A stretch of 64,000 nucleotides of DNA from Polyangiaceae bacterium (GCA_016715885.1 JADJXL010000012.1:1-64000), one strand, 5' to 3'. Positions 45,515 through 54,327 are shown, counted from the first letter of the stretch. Numbers and translations: made by a program. The notes: generated from the letters alone by a model not told the origin.

Positions 45515-46758
45515 AAACGTCTCGACGGGGGCGGCGGAATGCTGGATGGCCGGGTCTTGCGGGCGGCAAATGCAGCTTCTCCTGCTTGCAGCAATCGAGC
45601 GAGCGATGCAGCCGGCTGGCGAATGCGCATGCCCAGTATGAGCGAGGCAATGACGAAGGGCTTGTAGCTGGCTTGCTTGTAGGTATTGATTCGAGCGTCC
45701 TCGAATACGTCTCGATCGACCTCACCGCGTTCGCACGATAGTCCCGACACATCAGCGGGCAAGCAATGCATGTAGAGGGCTTTGCGGCCGCTCGTGCGCT
45801 CCATGCGCGCCGCAGTGCACGTCCAATCGACGTGTTTTGCATTCTGCGCCAACGCTTCTGTTTCGAGCTCCTTTGTGTGGTCCATTCGCCCAGCGCGGAG
45901 TCGTTTCGTGCGCTCTTCCATGATTGCAAATGGTGCCCACGATTTCGGGTAAACGATGTCCGCTCCGTCGAAGGCATCGTCCATCGAATGGGTGACTTGC
46001 ACCGAACCGCCACTTTCAGCGGCGAATGCTTGCGCCTTTTCCAGCGGCAATTCGGCTAATTCGTAGCCGGGCGGATACGCCAGGCGAACGTGCATTCCAA
46101 ACCTCGATAACAGGCCAACGATGCCTTGCGGAACGCTCAGCGGTTTGCCATAACTTGGCGAATACGCCCAACTCATAGCGATTTTACGCCCGCGCAGGCC
46201 TGCCAGGCCCCCGAAAACATGCGCGAGATGACGCAAATCCGCGAGTGATTGCGTCGGGTGGTCCAAATCGCTCTGCAAATTGATGACGGACGGCCTACCC
46301 ATGAGCGCGCCGGCGCGATGCGCTTCAGCCAGCGACGCCGCCACTTCCGTCATGTAGAAATGCCCCTCGCCAAGATACATGTCGTCACGAATGCCGAATA
46401 CTTCGGTCAAGAAACCAATCATGGCAGCGGTTTCGCGGGTCGTTTCGCCATGCCCTATTTGACTCGTCGCTTCATCGAGCTCTTCGGTGGCCAGACCGAG
46501 CAGATTACACGCGGACTTGAATGCATAACGTGTTCGAGTGGACTTGTCGCGGAAGATGCTCATTCCCAGGCCGCGATCGAAAAAGCGTGTCGATATGCCC
46601 AATCTGACGAGGTCCTCCAGGATTTCGGAGGCCAAAAGCACCCATCGAATGGTGTCCTCGTCGTGATCCCACGTGGCAAGGAAATCACGCTTTTCGAGGC
46701 TACAGCCAATCTTTTGAATACGGTCGATTTTTTCTTGCACGTCGTCGAATACGTTCAT
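45511..46758 (-). CDS. ygeW: YgeW-like knotted carbamoyltransferase
   Basis: A 415-residue member of the carbamoyltransferase family: FRDKSTRTRYAFKSACNL is the carbamoyl-phosphate loop (STRTR), DLDHPTQSLADLRHL the HPxQ region and YMHCLPAD the HCLP signature. The YgeW family is related to ornithine carbamoyltransferase but its substrate is a purine-derived ureido compound; run backward it would yield carbamoyl phosphate. ATG 46758 is preferred. It follows ygeY by 28 bp, last in the - strand operon. Confidence 0.9.
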   Translation of the reverse strand: MNVFDDVQEKIDRIQKIGCSLEKRDFLATWDHDEDTIRWVLLASEILEDLVRLGISTRFFDRGLGMSIFRDKSTRTRYAFKSACNLLGLATEELDEATSQIGHGETTRETAAMIGFLTEVFGIRDDMYLGEGHFYMTEVAASLAEAHRAGALMGRPSVINLQSDLDHPTQSLADLRHLAHVFGGLAGLRGRKIAMSWAYSPSYGKPLSVPQGIVGLLSRFGMHVRLAYPPGYELAELPLEKAQAFAAESGGSVQVTHSMDDAFDGADIVYPKSWAPFAIMEERTKRLRAGRMDHTKELETEALAQNAKHVDWTCTAARMERTSGRKALYMHCLPADVSGLSCERGEVDRDVFEDARINTYKQASYKPFVIASLILGMRIRQPAASLARLLQAGEAAFAARKTRPSSIPPPPSRRF

Positions 46759-46786
46759 CACGATCCGTCCTTCCCCGCCTTGTTGC

Positions 46787-48007
46787 TCATCCGCGTGGTT
46801 CGGCCACGAATGCGGCAGAAAATGCTGCATAAAACTTTGCAGCGATTGTCAAGTGATCGATGGGGCACTGATCCTCGGGCGTGTGGGCATGCACTTCGTT
46901 GCCCGGGCCGAACCCGAGCGTCGGGATACCAAACATGCCCGCGGTGGCAATCCCGTTTGTCGAGAACGTCCATTTCCCAACGCCGGGCGTTTTCCCGAGC
47001 GCCCCTTGACCGGCCGCGAGGGCCGCTCGAATGGCGGGATGGTTTTCTTCGAGCAGCCACGTCGGGTAATATTTTCGTGTGGGATAGACGAGCCCGCGCC
47101 AGGTGGGACGCGAATAATCGAGCACGGAAAGCTCTGCGTTTGCTTGCATGACGGAGGGTAGCTTGGCAATTGCATCGAGCGCAATTTGTTCCGTTTCACC
47201 TTTGGTGAGCCGTCGGTCGAGATGAATCGTGCAGCTATCGGCAACGGCGCAAAGCGACGGTGATGTCGATCGGATCGCGGAAATCGTGACGGATCCTTTT
47301 CCGAGAAATGGGTCGGCGCCTCGAACGAGGTCATCATTGTGCCGAGCGATGTCTTCGATGATGGGCGCCATTTTGTAAATTGCATTGATGCCGCGTTCGG
47401 GCGCCGAACCGTGCGCGCTTCGGCCCTGCGTTCGCACTTCGACCTCCATGCGTCCGCGATGGCCGCGATATACGGCGAGGTTCGTCGCTTCGGTGCTGAT
47501 GACGACGTCCGGCCGGAGCACGCCCTCGCGCAGGATGTATTGCCAGCACAATCCATCACAATCTTCCTCCATGACCGTGCCGGTTACCCAAAGCGAAACG
47601 CCATCCAAAAGGCCCAGTTCTTTGGCAATACGTGCGCCGTGTACGGCGGCGGCCATTCCCCCTTCCTGATCGCTCGCTCCTCGGCCAAAAATGATTCCGT
47701 TTTCAATGATGCCGGCATAGGGGTCGAATCGAAATGTCGAGCGGTCCCCGATGCCGACGGTATCGAGGTGAGCGTCCAAGGCGATGATGGTCTTTCCGGA
47801 ACCTACTCGCCCGAGCACATTACCAAAACCATCGATTTTGACCTCGTCGAATCCGGCGCGCTCCATTTCTTCGGCGGCCCGACGTACGACACGTTCCTCG
47901 TCACCGCTCTCCGAGGGAATGGCAATCATATCACGAAGAAATTGCACCATGTCGTCGGTGTACTTATCGGCACGTTCGGCAATGGCGCTCGTCATGCTAT
48001 TCGTCAT
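46787..48007 (-). CDS. ygeY: YgeY-like M20 metallohydrolase
   Basis: A 406-residue aminoacylase/peptidase-M20 type protein: ALDAHLDTVGIG is the first metal site, FGRGASDQEGGMAAA the second, and VMEEDCDGLCWQ holds the catalytic Glu. The C-terminal GFGPGNEVHAHTPEDQC supplies the last His. It would hydrolyse an amide or ureido bond in the ring-opened purine. The ATG overlaps the YgfK-like stop (ATGA). Confidence 0.9.
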   Translation of the reverse strand: MTNSMTSAIAERADKYTDDMVQFLRDMIAIPSESGDEERVVRRAAEEMERAGFDEVKIDGFGNVLGRVGSGKTIIALDAHLDTVGIGDRSTFRFDPYAGIIENGIIFGRGASDQEGGMAAAVHGARIAKELGLLDGVSLWVTGTVMEEDCDGLCWQYILREGVLRPDVVISTEATNLAVYRGHRGRMEVEVRTQGRSAHGSAPERGINAIYKMAPIIEDIARHNDDLVRGADPFLGKGSVTISAIRSTSPSLCAVADSCTIHLDRRLTKGETEQIALDAIAKLPSVMQANAELSVLDYSRPTWRGLVYPTRKYYPTWLLEENHPAIRAALAAGQGALGKTPGVGKWTFSTNGIATAGMFGIPTLGFGPGNEVHAHTPEDQCPIDHLTIAAKFYAAFSAAFVAEPRG

Positions 48008-50058
48008 GCGTCCTTCTCCCAGAGACACGAAACCCAATTGACATCATTTTGCGACAATACGGCATTTCGGAGCAAGTTCAGGATCCCGTACCACGTCAAG
48101 TCCACTTCGCCAGCGGCAATTCCTTCGATGGTCCCTTCTGGATCGTGTTCGGAGAAAGTCACTCGAAATCCGTTGCCCTCGAAAAGTATCTTGCCGTGAC
48201 GCGCTTCCAAGCGAAAGGCGGCGTCATCGAAACGCCCTAGAACGAGGTCGCGCTCCGCGGAGCGCTCGACATAGACCCCGTCCCCGGTGCTCGCCGAAAA
48301 CGATGCGATGCTGCCATAAAATCGAGGTTTCATGCGGTACGGGCCGCCGTCTTCGGGACAGAAAATGTCACAATTGCCGCATTCGTTGCAATGGTCCGCA
48401 AAGCATCCAATCTGGTGTTTTTCGTCGAGGCGCAAGAGTCCCGAACGACGAAATACCCACGCCGTGCCTTCTCGATGGGCTTTGACGATGGGCAATTCAG
48501 TGTGACCCGCGGCGAGCGTGAAATTGGCATCGTTGGGACAAACGGGAATGCATTTGTCGCATGTAATGCAATCGAAGAGATGAAGCTTCGTGCCGAGCTT
48601 TTTCGGCGGTTTGTCATGGTGATTGCGATGGTAACGTCCGCTTGCGAGAATGCCTTCGGCATAACTTTGCGTATTTCGCCGCGCTGCCTCGCGGACCCAG
48701 CGGTCATATGCGTCACCGGAAGCGGCCAATAGATCACGTTTTTCGTCGAGGGCTCGGGCGCATCGAGCTTCCGTGTCGGCATCGAGCGCCAGCGCGGCAA
48801 GCGCAGCGCGGCCATGCCCGTGGGCACGAATGATCCAATCGCCACGTGTGGCAGCACCGACGGCGTCCATGCGTCGAAATAGCTCCTCGAAGTACCGGTG
48901 CGCTCGACCATATCCACCTGGCTTCAGCCAATCGGTGCACACGGTGACGGGAGCAAAATCGAGCGCCACGGCGTCGGCGAAATTCGACCAATCGATTCCG
49001 GCAGAAAACGAAATGGGCAAATTCATGCCGACTGCTTCGCGAATACGTGCGGAAAGGCGTACGGCGAGCACGTGCAGCGGAGGCCCGGAAAGGTACGCTT
49101 CGGGAATGTCCTTCGGGAAAAATGCGCGCGTGTTTTTCACGACGAGCGTGTTGGTCAACTTGATACCGAATCCAAGCCCTCGCGCAGCCGCTTCATTCGA
49201 CAGACGCCCAATCATCGACACAACGTCGTCCCATTTTGCATCGCTATCGAAAGCTGCGTCCGGAACCTCGACATCATGATAGCCGAGCTCTCCGTGCAAT
49301 AGCCGGAGCAATTCGTTTTTGCCGAGAAGTGTCGGATTCAATTTGATCGTGACAGCCAGTCCATATTCGCTCATGATCAGCTGCGCGATGCGCTCGATTT
49401 GTCCCGGGGGACAGCCGTGAAATGTCGATAGGGTAATGCCCGCAGCCAGGCGCGAAGGAACATCGACGTCACGATAACGCTGCAATTCGCGCGGAATCTC
49501 GTGCCGCAGTTTGTCGATGACGGGGCTTGCGTCGCACATGCGTCGCAAAAATCCATCGACCTTTTCGCTTTCTATACCTGCGAGATCGTACCCAATGCTC
49601 GCTTCGAAGAGGACGCCTCGCACCGGCTGCGCAATCTTGGCGATACCGCTTTCTGCTAGAATTGCGATGGCCAGCGCAGCTTTTGCGTATTCCTCGAGCG
49701 ACTCGGCAATACGCAGCTCTTGCGACCATTCGACGTTGTATCCCACCGTCGTCATATCGATGCAGGGTCGAGGAATGTCGAGATCGTCCTTGACTTGCAC
49801 CGTTTTTAGCTCGATGACGCGTCCGCCCGCGAGGTACGACAGGACGATATTCGGCGCGAGCTGGGTATGCGGTCCCGCGGCGGGCCCAAGGGGCACGGGC
49901 GCTCGCTGACCGTGGATGATGGCTTCGAGGTTGCGATGGCCGGTGGACACGAAGAACTTGCGCGACGGCAGATCAAAAATACTCTGCCGCGTGTCCATCT
50001 CGCGGAACATGCGGCGCAAAAGTGCCGGAAAGGGATAGGGTCGCAGGTTCGTCGTCAA
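48004..50058 (-). CDS. ygfK: YgfK-like Fe-S oxidoreductase, shortened
   Basis: The start LRPYPFPALLRRMFREMD, then VPLGPAAGPHTQLAPNI, VIELKTVQ and STFHGCPPGQIE, matches the dihydroorotate-dehydrogenase-like N-terminal half of YgfK. Two cysteine sets near the C-terminus, CITCDKCIPVCPNDANF and CNECGNCDIFCPEDGGPY, would hold [4Fe-4S] clusters. At 684 residues it is far shorter than the roughly 1000-residue E. coli protein, and no GxGxxG FAD/NAD(P) domain is visible. Alignment to the family puts the start at TTG 50058, upstream of any in-frame ATG that would keep LRPYPF. It is first in a three-gene operon. Confidence 0.82.
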   Translation of the reverse strand: MTTNLRPYPFPALLRRMFREMDTRQSIFDLPSRKFFVSTGHRNLEAIIHGQRAPVPLGPAAGPHTQLAPNIVLSYLAGGRVIELKTVQVKDDLDIPRPCIDMTTVGYNVEWSQELRIAESLEEYAKAALAIAILAESGIAKIAQPVRGVLFEASIGYDLAGIESEKVDGFLRRMCDASPVIDKLRHEIPRELQRYRDVDVPSRLAAGITLSTFHGCPPGQIERIAQLIMSEYGLAVTIKLNPTLLGKNELLRLLHGELGYHDVEVPDAAFDSDAKWDDVVSMIGRLSNEAAARGLGFGIKLTNTLVVKNTRAFFPKDIPEAYLSGPPLHVLAVRLSARIREAVGMNLPISFSAGIDWSNFADAVALDFAPVTVCTDWLKPGGYGRAHRYFEELFRRMDAVGAATRGDWIIRAHGHGRAALAALALDADTEARCARALDEKRDLLAASGDAYDRWVREAARRNTQSYAEGILASGRYHRNHHDKPPKKLGTKLHLFDCITCDKCIPVCPNDANFTLAAGHTELPIVKAHREGTAWVFRRSGLLRLDEKHQIGCFADHCNECGNCDIFCPEDGGPYRMKPRFYGSIASFSASTGDGVYVERSAERDLVLGRFDDAAFRLEARHGKILFEGNGFRVTFSEHDPEGTIEGIAAGEVDLTWYGILNLLRNAVLSQNDVNWVSCLWEKDA

Positions 50059-50104
50059 GCTTGCACCGTCATTGGCGAGAGTTGGTCGTAACTTGCAGCA
50101 AAGC

Positions 50105-50135
50105 GTGTGCCACGAGTCGGCAAGACGTGGCACAC
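50105..50135. promoter_or_regulatory. Palindrome upstream of ygfK-like operon
   Basis: GTGTGCCACG and CGTGGCACAC are perfect 10-base inverted repeats around an 11-base centre. It lies between the divergent ygfK-like operon and the 50176 gene. It could be an operator or an RNA hairpin in a leader. Confidence 0.6.
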
Positions 50136-50137
50136 TC

Positions 50138-50158
50138 GATAATATCACAGATATTGTC
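50138..50158. promoter_or_regulatory. AT-rich palindrome (probable operator)
   Basis: GATAATATC, ACA, GATATTGTC: 9-base arms with one mismatch. It is markedly AT-rich for this DNA and sits in the promoter zone of both divergent genes, 2 bp beyond the first palindrome. Confidence 0.55.
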
Positions 50159-50175
50159 TAGAATGTGATCAACGC

Positions 50176-51252
50176 ATGCTTTTCGCCCGTGCACTTGGCC
50201 TGCTTCCGCTCATTTTCGTGGCGCTTTGCGCCGCGCGCGCATCGGAAGTGTACGGTGCTGAGGCTGTGGCGCTACGTTGGTCCGCGCCTGCGGATTGTCC
50301 AACGGGCGCGGACGTGCTCGGCGAGGTGAACCGGCTGCTCGGTCCGCGAGCGTCGTCGAATGAAGCGTCGCTCGAGGTCGTTGCGGAAGTACAACGAAAG
50401 GATGACGGGACGTACCTGGTTCGTCTTGAAATACCAGGAGAAGATGGGCCACGTTCACGCGAAGTCAGCGCCGTTTCGTGTGCGGCGCTGGGCCAAGCGG
50501 CAGCGCTCATTCTTGCGATGATGGTGGATTCCGAAGCGGCTTTGGCGGCAGAGCCTGCACCTGGTCCAGGACAAACCCTGCCGGAACAAAGTCCACCCGG
50601 ACAAACCCCTCCGCAGCCAAGCGAGCCGAAGCAAATTTCGGAAGCGCCGCGTCCATCACAGCCGATTCCTTCGACGCCACCATCGCCCGTACGTTCCATA
50701 CCGTCATCACCTGCGCCAAAACCTGGATATCGTTTCATTCGTCCGCCGATGGCATTATCGATTTATTCGCTTGGCGATATCGGTACACTTCCAAGTCCGT
50801 CATTCGGCGTTGGTGGAGCTTTCGTCGTTTTTCCGGGTCGCTCGAGAGTGGAGCTCGGCATTTCATATCTCCTGCCGCGCAAAACGACTTTTTCGTCGCT
50901 CTCGAGTGCGTGGGCGGATGTGGATCTCCTCCTTGGATATGCTTCGGCGGGCGTTGTTATCAAAGCTCACCCGAAGCTCGAGCTTGCACCGAAATTCCGA
51001 TTCGAGTTGGGTGGTCTTCGAGCGGAAAGTTTTGGCGTTACGAATCCTGACAAAGCCTCCGCGATGCTCGTTGGAATGGGAATCGGAGGGCAGGGCTCCA
51101 TGCGTTTGAGACGTAACATCCATCTTGTGTTCGGGGTTGATGGTGTGCTGTACATTGCGTATCCACGATTCATTGTCACCGGACTTGGAGAAGCGCACAC
51201 CCCGTCCCGCGTTGTAGGTCGCATTGCATTGGGGGGCGAGTGGCGCTTTTGA
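50176..51252 (+). CDS. Hypothetical envelope protein of an ECF sigma cassette
   Basis: 358 residues: a signal peptide (LLPLIFVALCAARASEVYGA), a first domain with SAPADCPTGADVLGEVNRL, a 70-residue Pro/Gln/Ser linker (about 128-200) and a C-terminal barrel-like part ending in IALGGEWRF. Similar proteins occur beside ECF sigma genes in myxobacteria; their function is unknown. The sigma gene follows 80 bp later. Confidence 0.65.
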   Translation: MLFARALGLLPLIFVALCAARASEVYGAEAVALRWSAPADCPTGADVLGEVNRLLGPRASSNEASLEVVAEVQRKDDGTYLVRLEIPGEDGPRSREVSAVSCAALGQAAALILAMMVDSEAALAAEPAPGPGQTLPEQSPPGQTPPQPSEPKQISEAPRPSQPIPSTPPSPVRSIPSSPAPKPGYRFIRPPMALSIYSLGDIGTLPSPSFGVGGAFVVFPGRSRVELGISYLLPRKTTFSSLSSAWADVDLLLGYASAGVVIKAHPKLELAPKFRFELGGLRAESFGVTNPDKASAMLVGMGIGGQGSMRLRRNIHLVFGVDGVLYIAYPRFIVTGLGEAHTPSRVVGRIALGGEWRF

Positions 51253-51332
51253 TTTTTTTGTTCACGGATGCGCTGGCGTCCGGCCACTCAGGGGGATGCT
51301 TGGCACCGATTGCGTCCGTTCATGCAGCTCCG

Positions 51333-51926
51333 ATGGCGTCCGTTCCTTCTGACGGCAACGCTGCTGTGCGCGCGCAAACGTTGCAAGCAATACCGTCATT
51401 CGAGGTCATTTATAACGAACATTTCGACCTTGTTTTTCGCAACATCCGACGCCTCGGGGTTCCGGAGACGCTGGTCGACGACGCCGTGCAAGAAGTATTT
51501 CTCGTCGTGTATCGCCGCTTGGGTCAATTCGAAGGACGTTCGTCACTAAAAACCTGGATTTTTTCGATCGTCACACGCGTGGCGAGCGATCATCGACGTG
51601 CGATTCGACGTAAAAGTCCGCACACGCGAGGGCCGGATGCGGCGGTCGACGCGGACGACATTGCGGACGAAAAGGCGGAAGGACCGCACGAAAGAATGGA
51701 GCGGCTCGAGGGTGTGCGGTTGCTCCACCGATTGCTCGATGAGCTCGATGACGATAAACGCATCGTGCTGGTGCTGGCGGAGCTCGAATCGATGACGGTG
51801 CCCGAAATTGCCGATACGCTTGGGGAAAACGTGAATACGATTTACGCGCGACTTCGGGCGGCGCGGCGTGATTTCGAGCAAGCAGTGGCCCGTGAGCGGG
51901 CGCGCGACACATGGAGGTTGCGATGA
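51333..51926 (+). CDS. ECF-family RNA polymerase sigma factor
   Basis: Region 2: FEVIYNEHFDLVFRNIRRLG, VDDAVQEVFLVVYRRLGQFE, and SLKTWIFSIVTRVASDHRR. Region 4: LLDELDDDKRIVLVLAELES with the HTH TVPEIADTLGENVNTIYARL. 197 residues from ATG 51333, normal for ECF. The in-frame extension to 51240 overlaps the previous gene and is dropped. Its stop overlaps the ATG of the next gene, the probable regulator. Confidence 0.9.
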   Translation: MASVPSDGNAAVRAQTLQAIPSFEVIYNEHFDLVFRNIRRLGVPETLVDDAVQEVFLVVYRRLGQFEGRSSLKTWIFSIVTRVASDHRRAIRRKSPHTRGPDAAVDADDIADEKAEGPHERMERLEGVRLLHRLLDELDDDKRIVLVLAELESMTVPEIADTLGENVNTIYARLRAARRDFEQAVARERARDTWRLR

Positions 51927-52729
51927 ATGAGCTCGGGCCCGATGCGCGGGAAATTCTTCGAGAAGGACGCGATGGCGACAATCCTTCGCCGGCCGATCGC
52001 GCGCGAATCCATTCGGCATTGATGGCAGCCATCGTTGCGGGCGCGGCAGAAGCGGCTGCGGGGCAAGCAAGTACGACTGCGGCGAATGCGGCCGATGACG
52101 TAGGATTACCGGCTTCCGTGGGAGCAGCCAAACCCGTTGCGGTATCTATCGTTGGAAGTGCTTTTGCCAAGGGTATTTTTGTCGTGTTTGTGGGCGCAGC
52201 AGGAATTGGAGCAATGGTCGCGTGGCCGAAAGTGGGGGCTGTCAAGGCGCCGGTCACGCCGCAGGTCATGAGCAATGCGGCGGCATCGGTATCGACGGCC
52301 ATTGAGATTCCACCGCCTGCGGCGACGGCTGCTGAGCCCAGCGAAAAAATCGCAGATATTCCGGAGGTAATGGTGACTGCCGAATTGCCTCAAAAGGCGC
52401 CGCCTGCTCGACCGGCCGCTTCTATTACACCGTCGCGAACGAATGAAGAGACGGCCGATTCGCTCATTGCCGAGACGCAACGATTGCGAGAGGCGCATGG
52501 GGCGCTGCAGAGTGGGGATGCGGAAAAAGCTTTGGCGTTGTTATCGGAACAAAAGGCGGAAGTCGAGGGGCAAAAATTACGTGAAGAAAGGGCAGCAGCC
52601 CGTGTGCTCGCGCTATGCAAGCTCGGGCGCGTGGATGAGGCGAATGCCGAAGCCGCGGCATTTTTGGCGCAGAATCCGCGTTCTCCACTAGCTGCGCGTG
52701 TGCGCAAAGCGTGCCCGACGACGCGATGA
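51923..52729 (+). CDS. Putative anti-sigma or sigma-cassette membrane protein
   Basis: 268 residues. The first 75 are acidic and helical (MNELGPDAREILREGRD), followed by one membrane segment (AKGIFVVFVGAAGIGAMVAW) and a long Ala/Pro-rich periplasmic linker. A C-terminal helical hairpin resembles a TPR: LREAHGALQSGDAEKALAL, then LCKLGRVDEANAEAAAFL. The arrangement, cytosolic head, one membrane helix and outer repeat, fits an anti-sigma factor. Overlap with the sigma gene (ATGA) supports this; direct evidence is absent. Confidence 0.65.
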   Translation: MNELGPDAREILREGRDGDNPSPADRARIHSALMAAIVAGAAEAAAGQASTTAANAADDVGLPASVGAAKPVAVSIVGSAFAKGIFVVFVGAAGIGAMVAWPKVGAVKAPVTPQVMSNAAASVSTAIEIPPPAATAAEPSEKIADIPEVMVTAELPQKAPPARPAASITPSRTNEETADSLIAETQRLREAHGALQSGDAEKALALLSEQKAEVEGQKLREERAAARVLALCKLGRVDEANAEAAAFLAQNPRSPLAARVRKACPTTR

Positions 52730-52815
52730 CGATTTTTTCACGGACCGGCTGAATGCCGGCCACTCAAGCGTAGGTAGCAGACTACGCGTCGCCGGACGGC
52801 TGACGCGGAAAGGAA

Positions 52816-54267
52816 ATGCTTGTCATGACGAACATGCGTAACTTCATTCTTGCGGCGCTCTTTCCCGTTGGCGCAATGCTCGCGCTCACCGCATGCATCG
52901 AGCCTGTGATCATTGGTGGCAACAACAATGGAGGCAACGGCAGTGGCGGTGCTGTCTGCATGGCCGATTCGGATTGCGATGCTGGACAAGTGTGCATCAA
53001 TGGTGCCTGTTCACCGGGGAACAACACCTGCAATGGCCAACCAAGCCCATTGAGCTGCACGCAGACCGGTTGCGCGCCGGGGCAAGTCTGCGTGCCGGAC
53101 CCGGATCCCAACGCGTGTTATCCGTCGAGCTGCGGCTGTGATCCGGCGACGGGCACCTGGGCTTGTACGGCAGATTGTGGCCAGGGCAGCCATTGCGTTC
53201 CTTCTCAGCAGTGTGGCCCGAATGCAGCGTGCCCGCCGAACATGTATTGCGACGCCGCCGGCATGTGCGTGCCCGTTTGCGCCGGAACGCCCGAAATGTG
53301 CAATGGCGTCGACGACGATTGCGACGGACAAATCGACGAGCAGGACGATCCATCGTTGCCGCTCTGCCCGGATGGTTCCGTCTGCGTCATGGGTCAATGC
53401 GGTGGCGGTAATTGGCCGTGCCAAGCGGATTCCGATTGCGGCCCCAACCAGCTTTGCATCAACGGAATGTGCGGTGGTGGCCCCGCAACGGAAATTTGCA
53501 ATGGTCTCGACGACGACGGCAATGGCCAGGTCGACGATGGTTCCGGTGCAATCTGTGCCGACGGTACGGTGTGCGTGAATGGCCAATGCGGTGGTCAACC
53601 GCAGATGTGTGGCCCGAACACGCCGTGTCCGCCGGGCCAGGTCTGCACGCCGAACGGAGTATGTACACCAGGCGGTTGCCAACCGGTGATGGAAGTATGC
53701 AATGGCTTCGACGATGACTGTGACGGGCTCATCGACGACGGCACCGGCTCGGTTTGCCCCGACGGCACGCCTTGCATGAATGGTCAATGCGGCGGTCAAC
53801 CGCAGATGTGCGGTCCGAATACACCCTGTCCGGCGGGTCAAGTTTGCAACCCGAACGGCGTTTGCTCTCCGGCGGGCTGCCTACCCAAGCCGGAAGTTTG
53901 CAATGGCGTCGATGACGATTGCAATGGCAATGTCGACGACGGTTCCGGCGCCGTTTGTCCGGACGGAACGCTTTGCACGATGGGACAATGCGGCGGCCAA
54001 CAGCAAATGTGCGGCCCGAATACACCCTGTCCCGCGGGTCAAGTTTGCTCGCCGAATGGTGTGTGTGTCTCTGGCGGCTGCCAACCAAAGCCCGAACTCT
54101 GCAATGGCATCGACGACGATTGCGATGGCCAGGTCGACGAGAAGACGGCCGGCGCGATCTTGTGTCCGCAAGGCACGTGCCTGAATGGTCAATGCCTGAC
54201 CATCCAATGCAACAGCAACGCCAATTGCCCCGCAGGGACGGCGTGCATCAACGGCATCTGCATGTGA
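52816..54267 (+). CDS. MopE-like Cys-rich lipoprotein
   Basis: A lipoprotein signal (ILAALFPVGAMLALTAC) precedes about 450 residues with over 60 cysteines. The metal-binding motif CNG(V/I/F/L)DDDCDG occurs five times (DNA 53299, 53497, 53698, 53899, 54100), each followed by CPDGTxCxxGQCGG. CGPNTPCPPGQVC/PNGVC blocks join them. MopE-type motifs bind copper in Methylococcus; here calcium or another metal is also possible. The protein would face the cell surface or periplasm. In-frame ATGs at 52816, 52825 and 52834 all keep the signal. Confidence 0.85.
   Translation: MLVMTNMRNFILAALFPVGAMLALTACIEPVIIGGNNNGGNGSGGAVCMADSDCDAGQVCINGACSPGNNTCNGQPSPLSCTQTGCAPGQVCVPDPDPNACYPSSCGCDPATGTWACTADCGQGSHCVPSQQCGPNAACPPNMYCDAAGMCVPVCAGTPEMCNGVDDDCDGQIDEQDDPSLPLCPDGSVCVMGQCGGGNWPCQADSDCGPNQLCINGMCGGGPATEICNGLDDDGNGQVDDGSGAICADGTVCVNGQCGGQPQMCGPNTPCPPGQVCTPNGVCTPGGCQPVMEVCNGFDDDCDGLIDDGTGSVCPDGTPCMNGQCGGQPQMCGPNTPCPAGQVCNPNGVCSPAGCLPKPEVCNGVDDDCNGNVDDGSGAVCPDGTLCTMGQCGGQQQMCGPNTPCPAGQVCSPNGVCVSGGCQPKPELCNGIDDDCDGQVDEKTAGAILCPQGTCLNGQCLTIQCNSNANCPAGTACINGICM
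53299..54240 (+). repeat. 201-bp in-gene tandem repeats
   Basis: The CNGxDDDC codons recur at a step of 198 then 201, 201 and 201 bp. Each unit codes for 66-67 residues. Nucleotide differences are mostly synonymous or in the linker, so the copies have diverged under protein-level selection. Confidence 0.85.
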
Positions 54268-54282
54268 TTCGGTAGGCACGAA

Positions 54283-54305
54283 GGCGGGGCCGGCTTGGCC
54301 CCGCC
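54283..54305. terminator. Bidirectional terminator
   Basis: GGCGGGGCC, loop GGCTT, GGCCCCGCC: a perfect 9-bp stem between two convergent genes. Confidence 0.75.
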
Positions 54306-54327
54306 CATTACGCGAGCCGGCCCGGCA

